Source: a virus
Virus record (IMG/VR): IMGVR_UViG_3300037587_000803
Coordinates: 1 to 46,227 of that record
DNA: 46,227 nt
Direction: 5' to 3' (one strand)
Shown here: piece after piece, positions 6,996 to 15,074 of the stretch
How positions within the stretch are numbered: the stretch's first letter is position 1
How the letters are laid out: every line of letters begins with the position of its first letter
Notes under the pieces: model-generated
Told to the model about the DNA's origin: nothing
Seen by the model: the letters and a program-made list of their open reading frames with translations, nothing else
The model's database searches: none
Position numbers and translations under genes: made by a program

Positions 6996-7106
6996 ATGGT
7001 GATAATGTCCGAAAGGAAACCTGAGATACCTATCCGAAAGGAGTGCGGTGGAAGGGTTAAAGAGGGGCGTCCATGGGGGAGCGCCAAGCCCCCCATACTT
7101 CCTTAA
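6996..7106 (+). CDS. Possible small basic protein with internal hairpin
   Basis: 36 codons, begins MVIMSERKPEIPIRK. The reading frame covers a perfect ATGGGGG/CCCCCAT stem (7073-7096), so the stretch could be an RNA structure rather than a gene. Weak ribosome site. Confidence 0.25.
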   Translation: MVIMSERKPEIPIRKECGGRVKEGRPWGSAKPPILP

Positions 7107-7147
7107 TGTAGTTAGTCAACTATTCAAGAAAACCGAAGGTGTGATAG

Positions 7148-7438
7148 ATGCCCATAACTAAAAAAGAACTAAACGGGCCAGACCCTTGGAAAATGGCCAA
7201 AAAGAAGGAAAAGCTTGATTGTAATTGGCTGGCAAAAATAATAAAGGAAACAGGGGATAAGAAAGAGAAAAGTGAAGTACGCCTAAAATCTGGTGGGCTT
7301 TTTGCTAGAATAGATGGATTAGATCGGGAAAGAGTAGAACTCTCCGGACCTGGGGGCAGCCCTCTCTTCGATAACCTTGCCTCACGTCTGACCAACGCCC
7401 TGAGTCAATCCCAGAAATCAGGGAAGAAAAAGAAATGA
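7148..7438 (+). CDS. Hypothetical protein upstream of terminase
   Basis: 96 residues, very basic at both ends (KMAKKKEKL, SGKKKK). The segment ELSGPGGSPLFDNLASRL recalls the C-terminal part of some small terminase subunits, and its position two genes before the large terminase agrees, but the HTH part of a small terminase is missing. Treated as a possible small-terminase remnant or partner. Confidence 0.5.
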   Translation: MPITKKELNGPDPWKMAKKKEKLDCNWLAKIIKETGDKKEKSEVRLKSGGLFARIDGLDRERVELSGPGGSPLFDNLASRLTNALSQSQKSGKKKK

Positions 7439-7707
7439 GAACATACTTTGTCCACATAGATGATCCAAGGTTTAAGATAATAGATTATGAAAGTTTTGAA
7501 ATTAATAACACGCTTTGGATAAAACCAATTTACAAAGAGGACTTTAAAATGGAAACTAAGGAACTTGCGCTACTCCGTAAAGCATCCGAGCTTATTGATG
7601 AACTACTAAACCGTGTGTCAGTGCTAAAATTTTTCCTTCTAATACCGCGAGTAAACGAACTAAGGGAAGAAATAGACGAATGTATTACGGATAATAACGA
7701 ATCATGA
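7435..7707 (+). CDS. Hypothetical protein
   Basis: 90 residues overlapping both neighbours by 4 bases (ATGA). N-terminal beta-like, C-terminal half helical (LALLRKASELIDELLNRV). No family recognised; tight coupling to the terminase gene suggests co-expression. Confidence 0.55.
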   Translation: MRTYFVHIDDPRFKIIDYESFEINNTLWIKPIYKEDFKMETKELALLRKASELIDELLNRVSVLKFFLLIPRVNELREEIDECITDNNES

Positions 7708-9197
7708 CCGAACCAGCCCTAAACATAGACGATCAGCTCACCGAAGCTATGGAGAGTTTTATCTATGATCCCCTGGGCTTTGTTCTCTATGCCTATCCAT
7801 GGGGTGAAGATATTCTGATAGGTGAAGATGGCCCGGATGAATGGCAGGAAGAAGAGCTCAGGAGAATAGGCGAGCTTGTAAAGGCTCAAGGAGAAGGAAA
7901 ACCATGGAAAGATGATACATGCGAATACACTGGGGAAGGCCCAATTCAAATAGCGATCAAGGCGGGGCGTGATCCCGGTAAGACTGCCCTCATCGCCTGG
8001 ATAATCCATTGGTTTGCCTCTACTCGACCTCACCCTCAAGGGGTTGTAACAGCAAATACCGCAACACAGTTAGACACAAAGACATGGCGTGAGCTTGCTA
8101 AATGGCATGGTATGTCTGTGCATTCTCACTGGTTTCATTGGACAGCCACTAAATTCTACCTCAAAGCACATCCAAAGACATGGTTTATGTCTGCCATTCC
8201 CTGGTCTAAGGATAGGCCCCAGGCCTTTGCCGGTACGCATGAGAAGTATGTGCTCATGGTATTTGATGAATCCTCTACTATTGACGATATTATCTGGGAG
8301 ACAGCAGAGGGAGGGCTCACTGATCCATTTTGTTTGTGGATAGTAGTAGGCAATCCCACTAAAACTACTGGTAGATTAAAAGAGTGTTGGGGCAAATTCC
8401 GACATAGATGGTTTAAATCTACTGTAGATGCCCGGAGTGCCAAAAGACCCAATAAGACCAAGATACAGCAATGGATTGATGACTATGGTGAGGATCATGA
8501 TTTCGTGCGAATCTGGGTTAAAGGTATATTTCCAAGGGCCAGCATCATGCAGCTCATACCGGAAGACCTTGTTGAAGCTGCCATGAAAAAGACATTAGTG
8601 GAAAGGGATTATGGGTATCGCGAGAAAATCATGGGCATTGATATAGCCAGACAGGGCAATGCTATGAGTGTGATTCAGAAAAGACAGGGACTTGCCGCCT
8701 TCAAACCCACGAAGATGAGGATACCAGACAACATGATAGTGGCTGGTAAGATAGCCCAAGAGATAGATGAGTGGAAACCCGATGCTGTATTCATAGACCA
8801 AGGTGCGGGTGTGGGTGTCATTGACAGATTAAGGCAGATGGGATATATAATCATTGAGGTGCCTTTTGGTTCTACAGCAGATGATAGCGAGCACTATTAC
8901 AATAAACGTACTGAAATCTGGTTCAGAGTCTTGGATTGGCTCAAGCAGGGCGGGGCATTGCCAGAAGATGATGAACTCAAAACTGATTTGACAGCACCAG
9001 AATATGGTTTCGGTGGTAAAAAAGGTCTTATGCAGCTTGTGAGTAAAGATGATATAGATGCTCCCCTTGATTGCGGGGATGCTCTTGCGCTTACATTCGC
9101 CTACCGTGTCGTACAGAAATTGAACAAAGATTTTGCTTCTATGAAACCAAAAGTAAAGAGAATGGATGTTTTTAAGCGGATGAGGGGCGAAGAGTGA
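7704..9197 (+). CDS. terL: Terminase large subunit
   Basis: 497 residues, full length for the family. Packaging motor: ATPase with Walker A AGRDPGKT (87-94), Walker B VLMVFDES (D188, E189) and a coupling segment near VVGNPT. The C-terminal RNase-H-fold nuclease has acidic residues in GIDIARQG (D313), VFIDQGAG (D365) and DCGDAL (456-459). The extreme C-terminus MDVFKRMRGEE is repeated at the end of the next protein. Starts at the stop of the previous gene (ATGA). Confidence 0.93.
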   Translation: MTEPALNIDDQLTEAMESFIYDPLGFVLYAYPWGEDILIGEDGPDEWQEEELRRIGELVKAQGEGKPWKDDTCEYTGEGPIQIAIKAGRDPGKTALIAWIIHWFASTRPHPQGVVTANTATQLDTKTWRELAKWHGMSVHSHWFHWTATKFYLKAHPKTWFMSAIPWSKDRPQAFAGTHEKYVLMVFDESSTIDDIIWETAEGGLTDPFCLWIVVGNPTKTTGRLKECWGKFRHRWFKSTVDARSAKRPNKTKIQQWIDDYGEDHDFVRIWVKGIFPRASIMQLIPEDLVEAAMKKTLVERDYGYREKIMGIDIARQGNAMSVIQKRQGLAAFKPTKMRIPDNMIVAGKIAQEIDEWKPDAVFIDQGAGVGVIDRLRQMGYIIIEVPFGSTADDSEHYYNKRTEIWFRVLDWLKQGGALPEDDELKTDLTAPEYGFGGKKGLMQLVSKDDIDAPLDCGDALALTFAYRVVQKLNKDFASMKPKVKRMDVFKRMRGEE

Positions 9198-9415
9198 CCT
9201 CTTGCTCAAGATGTAAACAGATGGTAGAACATATGCAGGGCTTATTAGATAGACGCACGGGTAAGGTTGAAGAACTATGCCCTTCTTGCTATGGAGAAAC
9301 TGCTCGGATACAACCACTTATTTCTGATTTAGAGATAAAACTTATAGAACAGAATCAGATAAAACCACAGAGAAAACCAATGGATGTCATGAAACACATG
9401 AGGGGTGAAGAATAA
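9194..9415 (+). CDS. Zinc-finger protein sharing the terminase C-terminal tail
   Basis: 73 residues, GTG start overlapping the terminase stop (GTGA). Cys pairs C4-C7 and C29-C32 form a zinc knuckle; then a helix; then KPMDVMKHMRGEE, which matches the terminase end KRMDVFKRMRGEE at 10 of 13 positions. A duplicated tail could let this protein contact or compete for the same partner (for example portal or procapsid). Family otherwise unknown. Confidence 0.65.
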   Translation: MTSCSRCKQMVEHMQGLLDRRTGKVEELCPSCYGETARIQPLISDLEIKLIEQNQIKPQRKPMDVMKHMRGEE

Positions 9416-9439
9416 CGAACTTTAGAGGAGATATGAGAT

Positions 9440-9808
9440 ATGTCAAGATCTTATCCTTTTATTCCACCACAATATATTGATCCTGCGACTGGGGAAACCA
9501 TCATTCCTGAACGATATTTGGACCCTTCAGGGGGCCTCTATGCTTCAGCCGAGATTTGGATACGTAGAAATCCAGCTCCAATATGGGACGTTCCACCTGA
9601 ACCAATATTATTTGAGCCTGAACCGGCCCCGGAAACTGAGGAACCACCGCCCGTGCCGACACTGGGTGCAGAACCCTCTTTTGCCGCGATGTTAGAGGAA
9701 AGACGAAAGCTCCGTAGGAGGAAAGGCTTTAGATCAACAATCAGGACAAGTCCGATGGGTGTATTGGAAGAGCCACCAGTATTGAGACAGACCCTTTTGG
9801 GGGCATGA
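9440..9808 (+). CDS. Conserved podovirus protein between terminase and portal
   Basis: 122 residues, proline/glutamate-rich first two thirds (PPEPILFEPEPAPETEEPPP), then a basic stretch RKLRRRKGFRST and the closing motif PVLRQTLLGA. A small protein ending in ...ST-x-L-T...K/R-x-T-L-L-G is commonly found beside terminase/portal genes in short-tailed phages; function unknown, probably virion assembly. Confidence 0.6.
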   Translation: MSRSYPFIPPQYIDPATGETIIPERYLDPSGGLYASAEIWIRRNPAPIWDVPPEPILFEPEPAPETEEPPPVPTLGAEPSFAAMLEERRKLRRRKGFRSTIRTSPMGVLEEPPVLRQTLLGA

Positions 9809-9879
9809 CAACAATGAGACGTCTCCTGATAAGCATACTCTGCATAATTTTTATGATATTAGTAGGGATATTCGTATAA
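9805..9879 (+). CDS. 24-residue membrane peptide
   Basis: MTTMRRLLISILCII then hydrophobic to the end. ATG overlaps the previous stop (ATGA) and the TAA overlaps a 4-codon ORF whose codons contain the aggagg site of the next gene. Tiny single-pass peptide of unknown role. Confidence 0.4.
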   Translation: MTTMRRLLISILCIIFMILVGIFV

Positions 9880-9894
9880 TGCGAAGGAGGTAAA

Positions 9895-10104
9895 ATGTTA
9901 AATCCATTACATATAATCAGGGTACGGAGATTTAAGAGAAAATTAGAAAAAGTATTTGATAAACTTTTTAATGAAACATGGGATAAATATAAAGATAGAC
10001 AAGGGATTACTCAAAATATGGTTGCTGAGGCAGTTGCCAAATCATTTACTGAAAGTATTAATAAAGAGTTAGCATCAAAGGGCATATCGGCAAGAATGGA
10101 ATGA
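9895..10104 (+). CDS. Small basic hypothetical protein
   Basis: 69 residues, strong aaggagg. Very basic N-terminus (RVRRFKRKLEKVFDKL) then helical. No family recognised. Confidence 0.55.
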   Translation: MLNPLHIIRVRRFKRKLEKVFDKLFNETWDKYKDRQGITQNMVAEAVAKSFTESINKELASKGISARME

Positions 10105-10283
10105 AATTAAGAACCGAACTCGGGCATGTAGTTTTCTGCAAAGAGCAGCTTGTTCCCAGTGATTCATACCGTAAAGGCTATGATGAAACGAGATGGGACA
10201 GGGAGATCAGCATACAGAACGCCATTGTGCGGAAGATCGGGCATGGGCGTACATTGATAATCATTGGAAGGGATGGGAAGTGA
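10101..10283 (+). CDS. Small hypothetical protein
   Basis: 60 residues, ATGA overlap with the previous gene. Predicted mixed alpha/beta (GHVVFCKEQ; GRTLIIIGRDGK). No family recognised. Confidence 0.5.
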   Translation: MKLRTELGHVVFCKEQLVPSDSYRKGYDETRWDREISIQNAIVRKIGHGRTLIIIGRDGK

Positions 10284-10293
10284 GGAATAGATT

Positions 10294-10458
10294 GTGAGTA
10301 TAAAATCTGATTGGAAAAAAGTTAATTGGGTTGAAAGATTAACCATAATCCTATTGATATTAATGTTGCCTTTAATAATTATCATAGCAGTTGACAATTG
10401 GCGCAGGCACTATCAGGAATACAACCCGATTATTTCAATTAAAAACGGAGGCCGATAA
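10294..10458 (+). CDS. Small membrane protein, GTG start
   Basis: 54 residues with one strong membrane segment (LTIILLILMLPLIIIIAV) flanked by charged ends. GTG start; its TAA overlaps the next ATG (TAATG). Function unknown. Confidence 0.5.
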   Translation: MSIKSDWKKVNWVERLTIILLILMLPLIIIIAVDNWRRHYQEYNPIISIKNGGR

Positions 10459-10652
10459 TGCCGGTCCCTAAAGGAGATGAAAAACAAAAACTATTGGATG
10501 TATTAAATGGCATTACGCTAGCGTCCAATGCGTTTCTGTTATTAGATAGAGAAAAATATCCAAATATCACACCTGAAGTTTGGGAAAGGCTCGCAATAGA
10601 CATTCGGGAACTTTCAGCGAAATTTGAACTTGTATCTCTTTTACAACATTGA
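10458..10652 (+). CDS. Small helical protein (MPxP start group)
   Basis: 64 residues; ggaggccgata precedes the ATG. N-terminus MPVPKGDEKQ resembles the starts of the next two genes (MPIPEIQ, MPIPKGTQ). Rest is predicted helix. Unknown function. Confidence 0.5.
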   Translation: MPVPKGDEKQKLLDVLNGITLASNAFLLLDREKYPNITPEVWERLAIDIRELSAKFELVSLLQH

Positions 10653-10670
10653 AGATAACGGAGAAGAAAA

Positions 10671-10853
10671 ATGCCAATACCTGAAATACAAGCAAAATTA
10701 AACAGCATAGAAAAGTGTATGAACCGTTCAGGATTGGCAGACGATGATGATCACGATTATGCTTTTGAGGCTCTAGGCTACATTAAGGAGCTAGTTGATA
10801 TCTTGAAGGAAGTAAATAAATATTTAGAGGAGGACACTAATGCCAATACCTAA
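10671..10853 (+). CDS. Small acidic helical protein
   Basis: 60 residues, MPIPEIQAKLNSIEKCM start, acidic centre (ADDDDHDY), helical C-terminus. Overlaps the next gene by 14 bases. Unknown function. Confidence 0.5.
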   Translation: MPIPEIQAKLNSIEKCMNRSGLADDDDHDYAFEALGYIKELVDILKEVNKYLEEDTNANT

Positions 10854-11016
10854 AGGAACCCAAGCGGAAAAATGTAGTATGCAACGCGCCCTTTTCAGGG
10901 AAGACCCTGATTATGCAAAAAGCTGGATAAAAGAGCATGGCGACCAGTGCAAGGGCGTAAAGATGGCAACAACCCGGAAGATAGCCATGAACAGCAGAAA
11001 CAAGAGAGGAAGATAG
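10840..11016 (+). CDS. Small basic protein (MPxP start group)
   Basis: 58 residues; gaggagg before ATG. N-terminus MPIPKGTQAEKCSMQRAL; basic C-terminus RKIAMNSRNKRGR. Its last 27 bases belong to a 29-base repeat found again at 15315-15343. Small basic proteins with this kind of start are frequent near portal genes; role unknown. Confidence 0.5.
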   Translation: MPIPKGTQAEKCSMQRALFREDPDYAKSWIKEHGDQCKGVKMATTRKIAMNSRNKRGR

Positions 11017-11018
11017 TA
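10990..11018 (+). repeat. 29-bp direct repeat, copy 1 (copy 2 at 15315-15343)
   Basis: The two copies differ at one base. Each lies beside a member of the CxC/WxCxxHG family, suggesting a segmental duplication that carried a piece of the adjacent gene. Confidence 0.75.
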
Positions 11019-11031
11019 AACAGGAGGTATT

Positions 11032-11265
11032 ATGGATAATGATCTAATTATTACAAGATTAAGTAAAATTGAAGATCGCTTAAATAAGCTTGAGGGTATA
11101 ACTTATTTAAAGTCCCCTGCGTCAATTCTTGCAAAAGAAGAAGAAGATTCTGAATGTATTTGCAAGGATAGAGTTCGCTTTTTTATTGATAGTGGTGATC
11201 CCAACACAGCTTTTAGATGGAAATGTTCTGAGCATGGTAAGTGTGATTTTCTAGTAGAGAAATAG
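11032..11265 (+). CDS. CxC/WxCxxHG small protein, paralog A
   Basis: 77 residues; aacaggagg site. N-terminal coiled coil (RLSKIEDRLNKLEG), then CICKDRVRFF, then RWKCSEHGKCDF. Two Cys of CxC plus Cys/His of the second motif could bind one zinc. Related to the proteins at 11276 and 15075, so this genome carries three copies. No known family recognised. Confidence 0.65.
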   Translation: MDNDLIITRLSKIEDRLNKLEGITYLKSPASILAKEEEDSECICKDRVRFFIDSGDPNTAFRWKCSEHGKCDFLVEK

Positions 11266-11275
11266 GAGGTAACAA

Positions 11276-11572
11276 ATGGATCAAATTGATATAGATCTTT
11301 ATGATCTCAAATTCCGTCTAGGCGTACTTGAAAAACAAGTTGAATTTGTTAAGGAATCCAGACTTAAGTCACCACCGGAATCTAAATGTACATGTAAAGA
11401 AAGAATTGGTTTCTTTCTTGCTGAGGAATATCTTCCCTCTGCTTGTATTTGCAGACCAAAAATTGATTGTCTTATGAGAAACCGTAGCAAACTTACAAAA
11501 ACTCATAAGTGGGAATGTCCTGTTCATGGTAATATGTTTTTTGGAGAGAAAATAAATAATGGAAAAACCTGA
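11276..11572 (+). CDS. CxC/WxCxxHG small protein, paralog B
   Basis: 98 residues; ataggagg site. N-terminal helix LYDLKFRLGVLEKQ and VKESRLKS are shared almost word for word with the 15075 protein. Zinc-type motifs CTCKERIGFF and KWECPVHG. An extra Cys-containing insert (ACICRPKIDC) separates the two halves. Function unknown. Confidence 0.65.
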   Translation: MDQIDIDLYDLKFRLGVLEKQVEFVKESRLKSPPESKCTCKERIGFFLAEEYLPSACICRPKIDCLMRNRSKLTKTHKWECPVHGNMFFGEKINNGKT

Positions 11573-11786
11573 GGAACTAATTTTGAGAGCAGCTGATCTC
11601 TGTAATAAGGAAGAGAAAAGGGAAAGCGTGAAAAAACTGCATGAATCTACAGCAACTAAACTTAGAAGGGAAGTCAAAGAGATAGACAAACTTTATAAAG
11701 AGGAACTCTTAAAAAGATCACACCTTGAGGAGAAATTATCTAAAGTCAAAGGCCTTTTAATAGATATATTTAAGTTAGATGAATAA
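11559..11786 (+). CDS. Coiled-coil hypothetical protein
   Basis: 75 residues, overlapping paralog B by 14 bases. Highly charged and helical throughout (KLRREVKEIDKLYKEELLKR), likely a coiled coil. Placed just before the portal gene; family unknown. Confidence 0.55.
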   Translation: MEKPEELILRAADLCNKEEKRESVKKLHESTATKLRREVKEIDKLYKEELLKRSHLEEKLSKVKGLLIDIFKLDE

Positions 11787-11812
11787 AGAAATATAGAAAA
11801 GGAAAATAACCG

Positions 11813-13474
11813 ATGGCCGATAATGAAACAGAGCAAGTCCAGAAATACCTCAAGAAGATAGCTGTCCTTGAGGAAGAGCGGCAGACTTGGGATATCAGGA
11901 ATCAGGATATAGCTGATTATATGATGCCGAACCGCGGGAAGTTTCCCCTCACGTCAGACCAGGAACCGAATACGGGCACCCGTAGAGATGATAAGATAAT
12001 CAATGAAACCGCTACTTACGCCATGCGGATACCTATTGCTGGCATGATTTCCGGCCTTTCCTCACCCGCATCCGAATGGTTCAGGATAACGATAGAGGAC
12101 AAAGACCTGGAAAAATTTACACCTGTGAAAGAATGGCTCGAGACAGTAAGGAAAGGCATGAGAACGCTTTTCCAGAAAAGCAACTTTTATACCACACTAT
12201 ATGTTGTCTATGAAGAGGAGATAGGTTTCGGGACAGCCGTTGTCATTGTGGAAAGTGATAACGATACCATTGTGAGATATCGGCCCATGACAGCCGGTGA
12301 GTATGTTTTGATGACTAATGAGAAGGGCTTGGTAGATACTCTCGGCAGGTCTTTTCACATGACAGCCGAGCAGATGATTGAAAAGTTTGGGAAGGATAAG
12401 GTATCTGATACTGTGCGGTCAACCCATGAGCGAGCCCCCTATAAGTGGTTTAAAGTCACGCATTTCATAGAGCCGAATAAGGATAGGGATGACAGAAAGC
12501 TCGATAATCTGAACATGGCTTACAAGTCGATCTATATTGAGAATGGGCAGGACCATTTTCTAAGGAAATCCGGTTACGAAGAGCAACCGATGATGGCCCC
12601 CAGATGGAAAGTCACCGCACAAAGGATTTATGGGGATGGGCTTGGAAGTGACGCTCTGGGTTCTACAATAATGCTCCAGGAACTTGACAAGGAAAGCCTG
12701 AAAGCCATTTATAAGATGGTTGATCCCCCTATGGTGGGACCCGCCGCTTTCACTGACATGCTCGATGTCAGTGCCGGTGCGTTTAATGCGAGTTCCGGGG
12801 GAGCGCAGAATGATAAATTGGAAAGTATTTATGATATAAATTTCAATGTTGAGCAGGTGGAAGCAAAGATAGAAAGGGTCCAAAACTCAATAGGCAGGGG
12901 ATTTTTCAATGACCTCTTTCTGTTTCTCCAAGAACATCCTCAGGCCACGGCTACCGAGATCTTGGAAAAGAAAGCAGAGAAAGTCATGCTTTTGGGGCCT
13001 GTGATAACCAGGCAGCAGGATGAGCTTTTTGATCCCATGTTTGAGCGCACCTTTGGGGTAGCATACAGGGCCGACTATTTCCCACTTCCTCCAACTGAGC
13101 TTGAAGGCCATGACCTTGAAATAGAGTACATATCGCAACTGGCCATAGCACAAAGATTAGCAGGGGTGTCAGGGATATATGATTATCTGGCCTTTATAGG
13201 GCAAGCAGCCGAAGTGCAGCCGAATGTGGTCGATAAGTTCGATGGGGATGAGGCCGCGGATGCGTTGGCCGAGAAATTAGGTATCCCTCCTAAGATAGTT
13301 CCCGGACAAGAGGTGATTGCACAGAAAAGACAGGCGAGGCTCAAGGCACAGATAGAGGCAAAAAGAGCGGAGGATGCTGCGGCCGGCGCTCAAGAGCTGA
13401 AAGACCTATCACAGGCGAAACTCGGGGATGAGAATGTGTTGAGTGCGATTGTTAAACCGAAAGAGGGAGAGTAA
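11813..13474 (+). CDS. Head-to-tail connector (portal) protein
   Basis: 553 residues, the usual size for T7/BPP-1-type connectors. The N-terminus RQTWDIRNQDIADYMMPNRG, followed by NETATYAMRIPIAGMISGLS and SSPASEWFRITIEDK, is characteristic of the bacteriophage head-to-tail connecting family. Forms the dodecameric ring at the packaging vertex, through which DNA enters and to which the tail attaches. The C-terminal tail is Ala/Lys/Glu-rich helix (AKRAEDAAAGAQ). Confidence 0.93.
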   Translation: MADNETEQVQKYLKKIAVLEEERQTWDIRNQDIADYMMPNRGKFPLTSDQEPNTGTRRDDKIINETATYAMRIPIAGMISGLSSPASEWFRITIEDKDLEKFTPVKEWLETVRKGMRTLFQKSNFYTTLYVVYEEEIGFGTAVVIVESDNDTIVRYRPMTAGEYVLMTNEKGLVDTLGRSFHMTAEQMIEKFGKDKVSDTVRSTHERAPYKWFKVTHFIEPNKDRDDRKLDNLNMAYKSIYIENGQDHFLRKSGYEEQPMMAPRWKVTAQRIYGDGLGSDALGSTIMLQELDKESLKAIYKMVDPPMVGPAAFTDMLDVSAGAFNASSGGAQNDKLESIYDINFNVEQVEAKIERVQNSIGRGFFNDLFLFLQEHPQATATEILEKKAEKVMLLGPVITRQQDELFDPMFERTFGVAYRADYFPLPPTELEGHDLEIEYISQLAIAQRLAGVSGIYDYLAFIGQAAEVQPNVVDKFDGDEAADALAEKLGIPPKIVPGQEVIAQKRQARLKAQIEAKRAEDAAAGAQELKDLSQAKLGDENVLSAIVKPKEGE

Positions 13475-13489
13475 ATAGGAGGTAAGAAA

Positions 13490-13723
13490 GTGGAAAACCA
13501 TGCTGCTAAAAAAGTATTAGAGGCATCTATTACTTGTCTTAATGAATTGGAAAAGGAGTTTGATGGAGCAATAGTTATTTTGTTTACTAAAAACATTGAA
13601 ACGTCAACGCACATTAAAATACCAGTTAAATATTGGCATAATTTGAAAAATCCTGATGACTTTGCATGGTGGCTGGAGCTAGTACAACTAAATTTAAAGA
13701 AAAATGCCCCTAACAGACAGTAA
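13490..13723 (+). CDS. Hypothetical small protein, GTG start
   Basis: 77 residues; GTG 13490 after aggaggtaagaaa. Lower GC than the portal gene. Contains FDGAIVILFTKNIE and a Trp-rich end (FAWWLELVQ). Overlaps the Bbp19-like gene by 20 bases. Looks like an insertion between two conserved virion genes; function unknown. Confidence 0.55.
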   Translation: MENHAAKKVLEASITCLNELEKEFDGAIVILFTKNIETSTHIKIPVKYWHNLKNPDDFAWWLELVQLNLKKNAPNRQ

Positions 13724-14045
13724 ATTCTTTCCCAAGGAAAAAGCGGCCAAAGAAAAGGCTGATAGGGATGCCAAGGACAGACAGAACCAACTCATGGCCG
13801 ATCTCCAGAAGACATTTGAGACCCCTCATGGCTTGAGGGCGCTGGATTGGATTTTGGGAATCTGCCATGTAGGAGGTTCTGTCTTCACTGGAAACAGCCG
13901 GACTTTCTATAATTCCGGCCAGCAGGATATAGGCCAGGCCATTGTTGATAATATTGAACTGGCAGATGATACGATATATCCAAAATTGTTAAGGTTAAAG
14001 GCGGATAAATTGAAGGAGAAGAAGGAAGCGAAGGAGGCGAAATGA
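13704..14045 (+). CDS. Bbp19-like virion-region protein
   Basis: 113 residues. The centre matches the Bbp19-type phage domain: TPHGLRALDWIL, then FTGNSRTFYNSGQQDIGQ. The C-terminus is a Lys/Glu helix. In BPP-1-like phages this gene sits between portal and scaffold, as here. Biochemical role unknown. Confidence 0.75.
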   Translation: MPLTDSKFFPKEKAAKEKADRDAKDRQNQLMADLQKTFETPHGLRALDWILGICHVGGSVFTGNSRTFYNSGQQDIGQAIVDNIELADDTIYPKLLRLKADKLKEKKEAKEAK

Positions 14046-14212
14046 TCTATGAAATTTATTATAAGTTTATCTACGGCGTATACCTACAAGATCCTATAAA
14101 CCTTATTTACGGAATATGGTTTTCAGTTAGTATAGCCTTGTTAATACAAACAATACGACTAATACGACTCAAGAAGTGGATTAATGAGTTGCATAATGAC
14201 TCTCGAAGCTAG
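14042..14212 (+). CDS. Small membrane protein
   Basis: 56 residues, ATGA overlap with the Bbp19-like gene. One hydrophobic segment (LIYGIWFSVSIALLIQ) followed by basic residues (IRLIRLKKW). Unknown function. Confidence 0.45.
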   Translation: MIYEIYYKFIYGVYLQDPINLIYGIWFSVSIALLIQTIRLIRLKKWINELHNDSRS

Positions 14213-14303
14213 ATTATTAATTCTATACGCCAAAGCAGTAATCCGGTCAATGAGGCAATTCGCCGCATTGTTAGAAAGGATTGTAAAAGAAAACTCATTA
14301 TGA
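14196..14303 (+). CDS. Possible 35-residue helical peptide
   Basis: Overlaps the end of the previous gene by 17 bases; sequence begins MTLEARLLILYAKAV and stays helical. Weak binding site. Listed because the composition looks coding. Confidence 0.3.
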   Translation: MTLEARLLILYAKAVIRSMRQFAALLERIVKENSL

Positions 14304-14338
14304 TATAAGATTGCAAAAGAGTATAAGTTATGATATTC
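14279..14338 (+). repeat. Two imperfect 30-bp tandem units
   Basis: Units 14279-14308 and 14309-14338 match at 21 of 30 positions (both GATTG-AAAAGA ... TTATGATAT). The ATG of the following gene lies in the second unit, and the first holds an equivalent ATG with a stop two codons on. Probably a small duplication of a gene start. Confidence 0.5.
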
Positions 14339-14692
14339 TTTAAAAAGCTTCACAATAAATTCTTTCTTCTGCCACTCATCCAGGGTCTCGAGTGTGATAT
14401 TGCAGACCTAAAAAGCCGATTAAGACTTGAGAGTGATTACAGAGAATTGATTTGTAAGAAACTTGGCCTTGTTTCTACTTTAAATGATAGCAATATGCCA
14501 GCTACGCCTATAGTTTATACAAAAGAAGAATATGATAAAATTCTGAAAGTGAAATTACCTTCCCCTCAGCGGAGGAAATTAAATGCTGCACTAAATTTCC
14601 CAGACCGTGATATCGCAGGCATAAACCAGGCGCGCTATACACCCTTCACATGGTATGAAATGCCTTCAATGAAAAAGGTAACTGATAAATGA
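14330..14692 (+). CDS. Hypothetical protein
   Basis: 120 residues. Helical N-terminus with possible coiled coil (IADLKSRLRLESDYRELICKKL), then a Pro-rich middle and YTPFTWYEMPSM near the end. No family recognised. AT-rich like its neighbours in this 13.5-16 kb accessory insert. Confidence 0.5.
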   Translation: MIFFKKLHNKFFLLPLIQGLECDIADLKSRLRLESDYRELICKKLGLVSTLNDSNMPATPIVYTKEEYDKILKVKLPSPQRRKLNAALNFPDRDIAGINQARYTPFTWYEMPSMKKVTDK

Positions 14693-14723
14693 ACTCCGAA
14701 GTGGAGTAAGCAGGAGGCCAAAA

Positions 14724-15050
14724 TTGAATCAAAGAGATATAAAAAAAACCAAAAAACAACTTAGTTATTTGAAAAGACAGCAAAGAATAATCAAATACGT
14801 TATCAAAAAGTATGGTGGAAGGTTGCACCAAAAAGATTTTGATAAAGAATTTGCAAATTCTTATAAGAAAAATGGAAAGGTATACAGGCCTAAAAGGATG
14901 TTTGGTTGGGTTCCTATGCATATGGCTTGGCTCGGTTCTCTTTATCAGGGAGATTGGTCGAGATGGCTTGACCTTACCCAATTGATGGTAACGGTTAGTA
15001 AGTTAAAAAGAGAAGGGAAGCTCCCAAACGTTTATTATTGTTTGGTTTAA
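14724..15050 (+). CDS. Hypothetical basic protein, TTG start
   Basis: 108 residues. TTG 14724 follows a good aggagg at 12 bases, and no later ATG has one. Very basic first half (KKTKKQLSYLKRQQRIIKYV), then aromatic WVPMHMAWLGSLYQGDWSRW. May bind nucleic acid; family unknown. Confidence 0.5.
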   Translation: MNQRDIKKTKKQLSYLKRQQRIIKYVIKKYGGRLHQKDFDKEFANSYKKNGKVYRPKRMFGWVPMHMAWLGSLYQGDWSRWLDLTQLMVTVSKLKREGKLPNVYYCLV

Positions 15051-15074
15051 AGGACAATAAACAGGAGGTAAAGA

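Noticed and set aside
8829-9317. 162-codon minus ORF opposite the terminase end
   Set aside because: Antisense shadow of the terminase nuclease domain.
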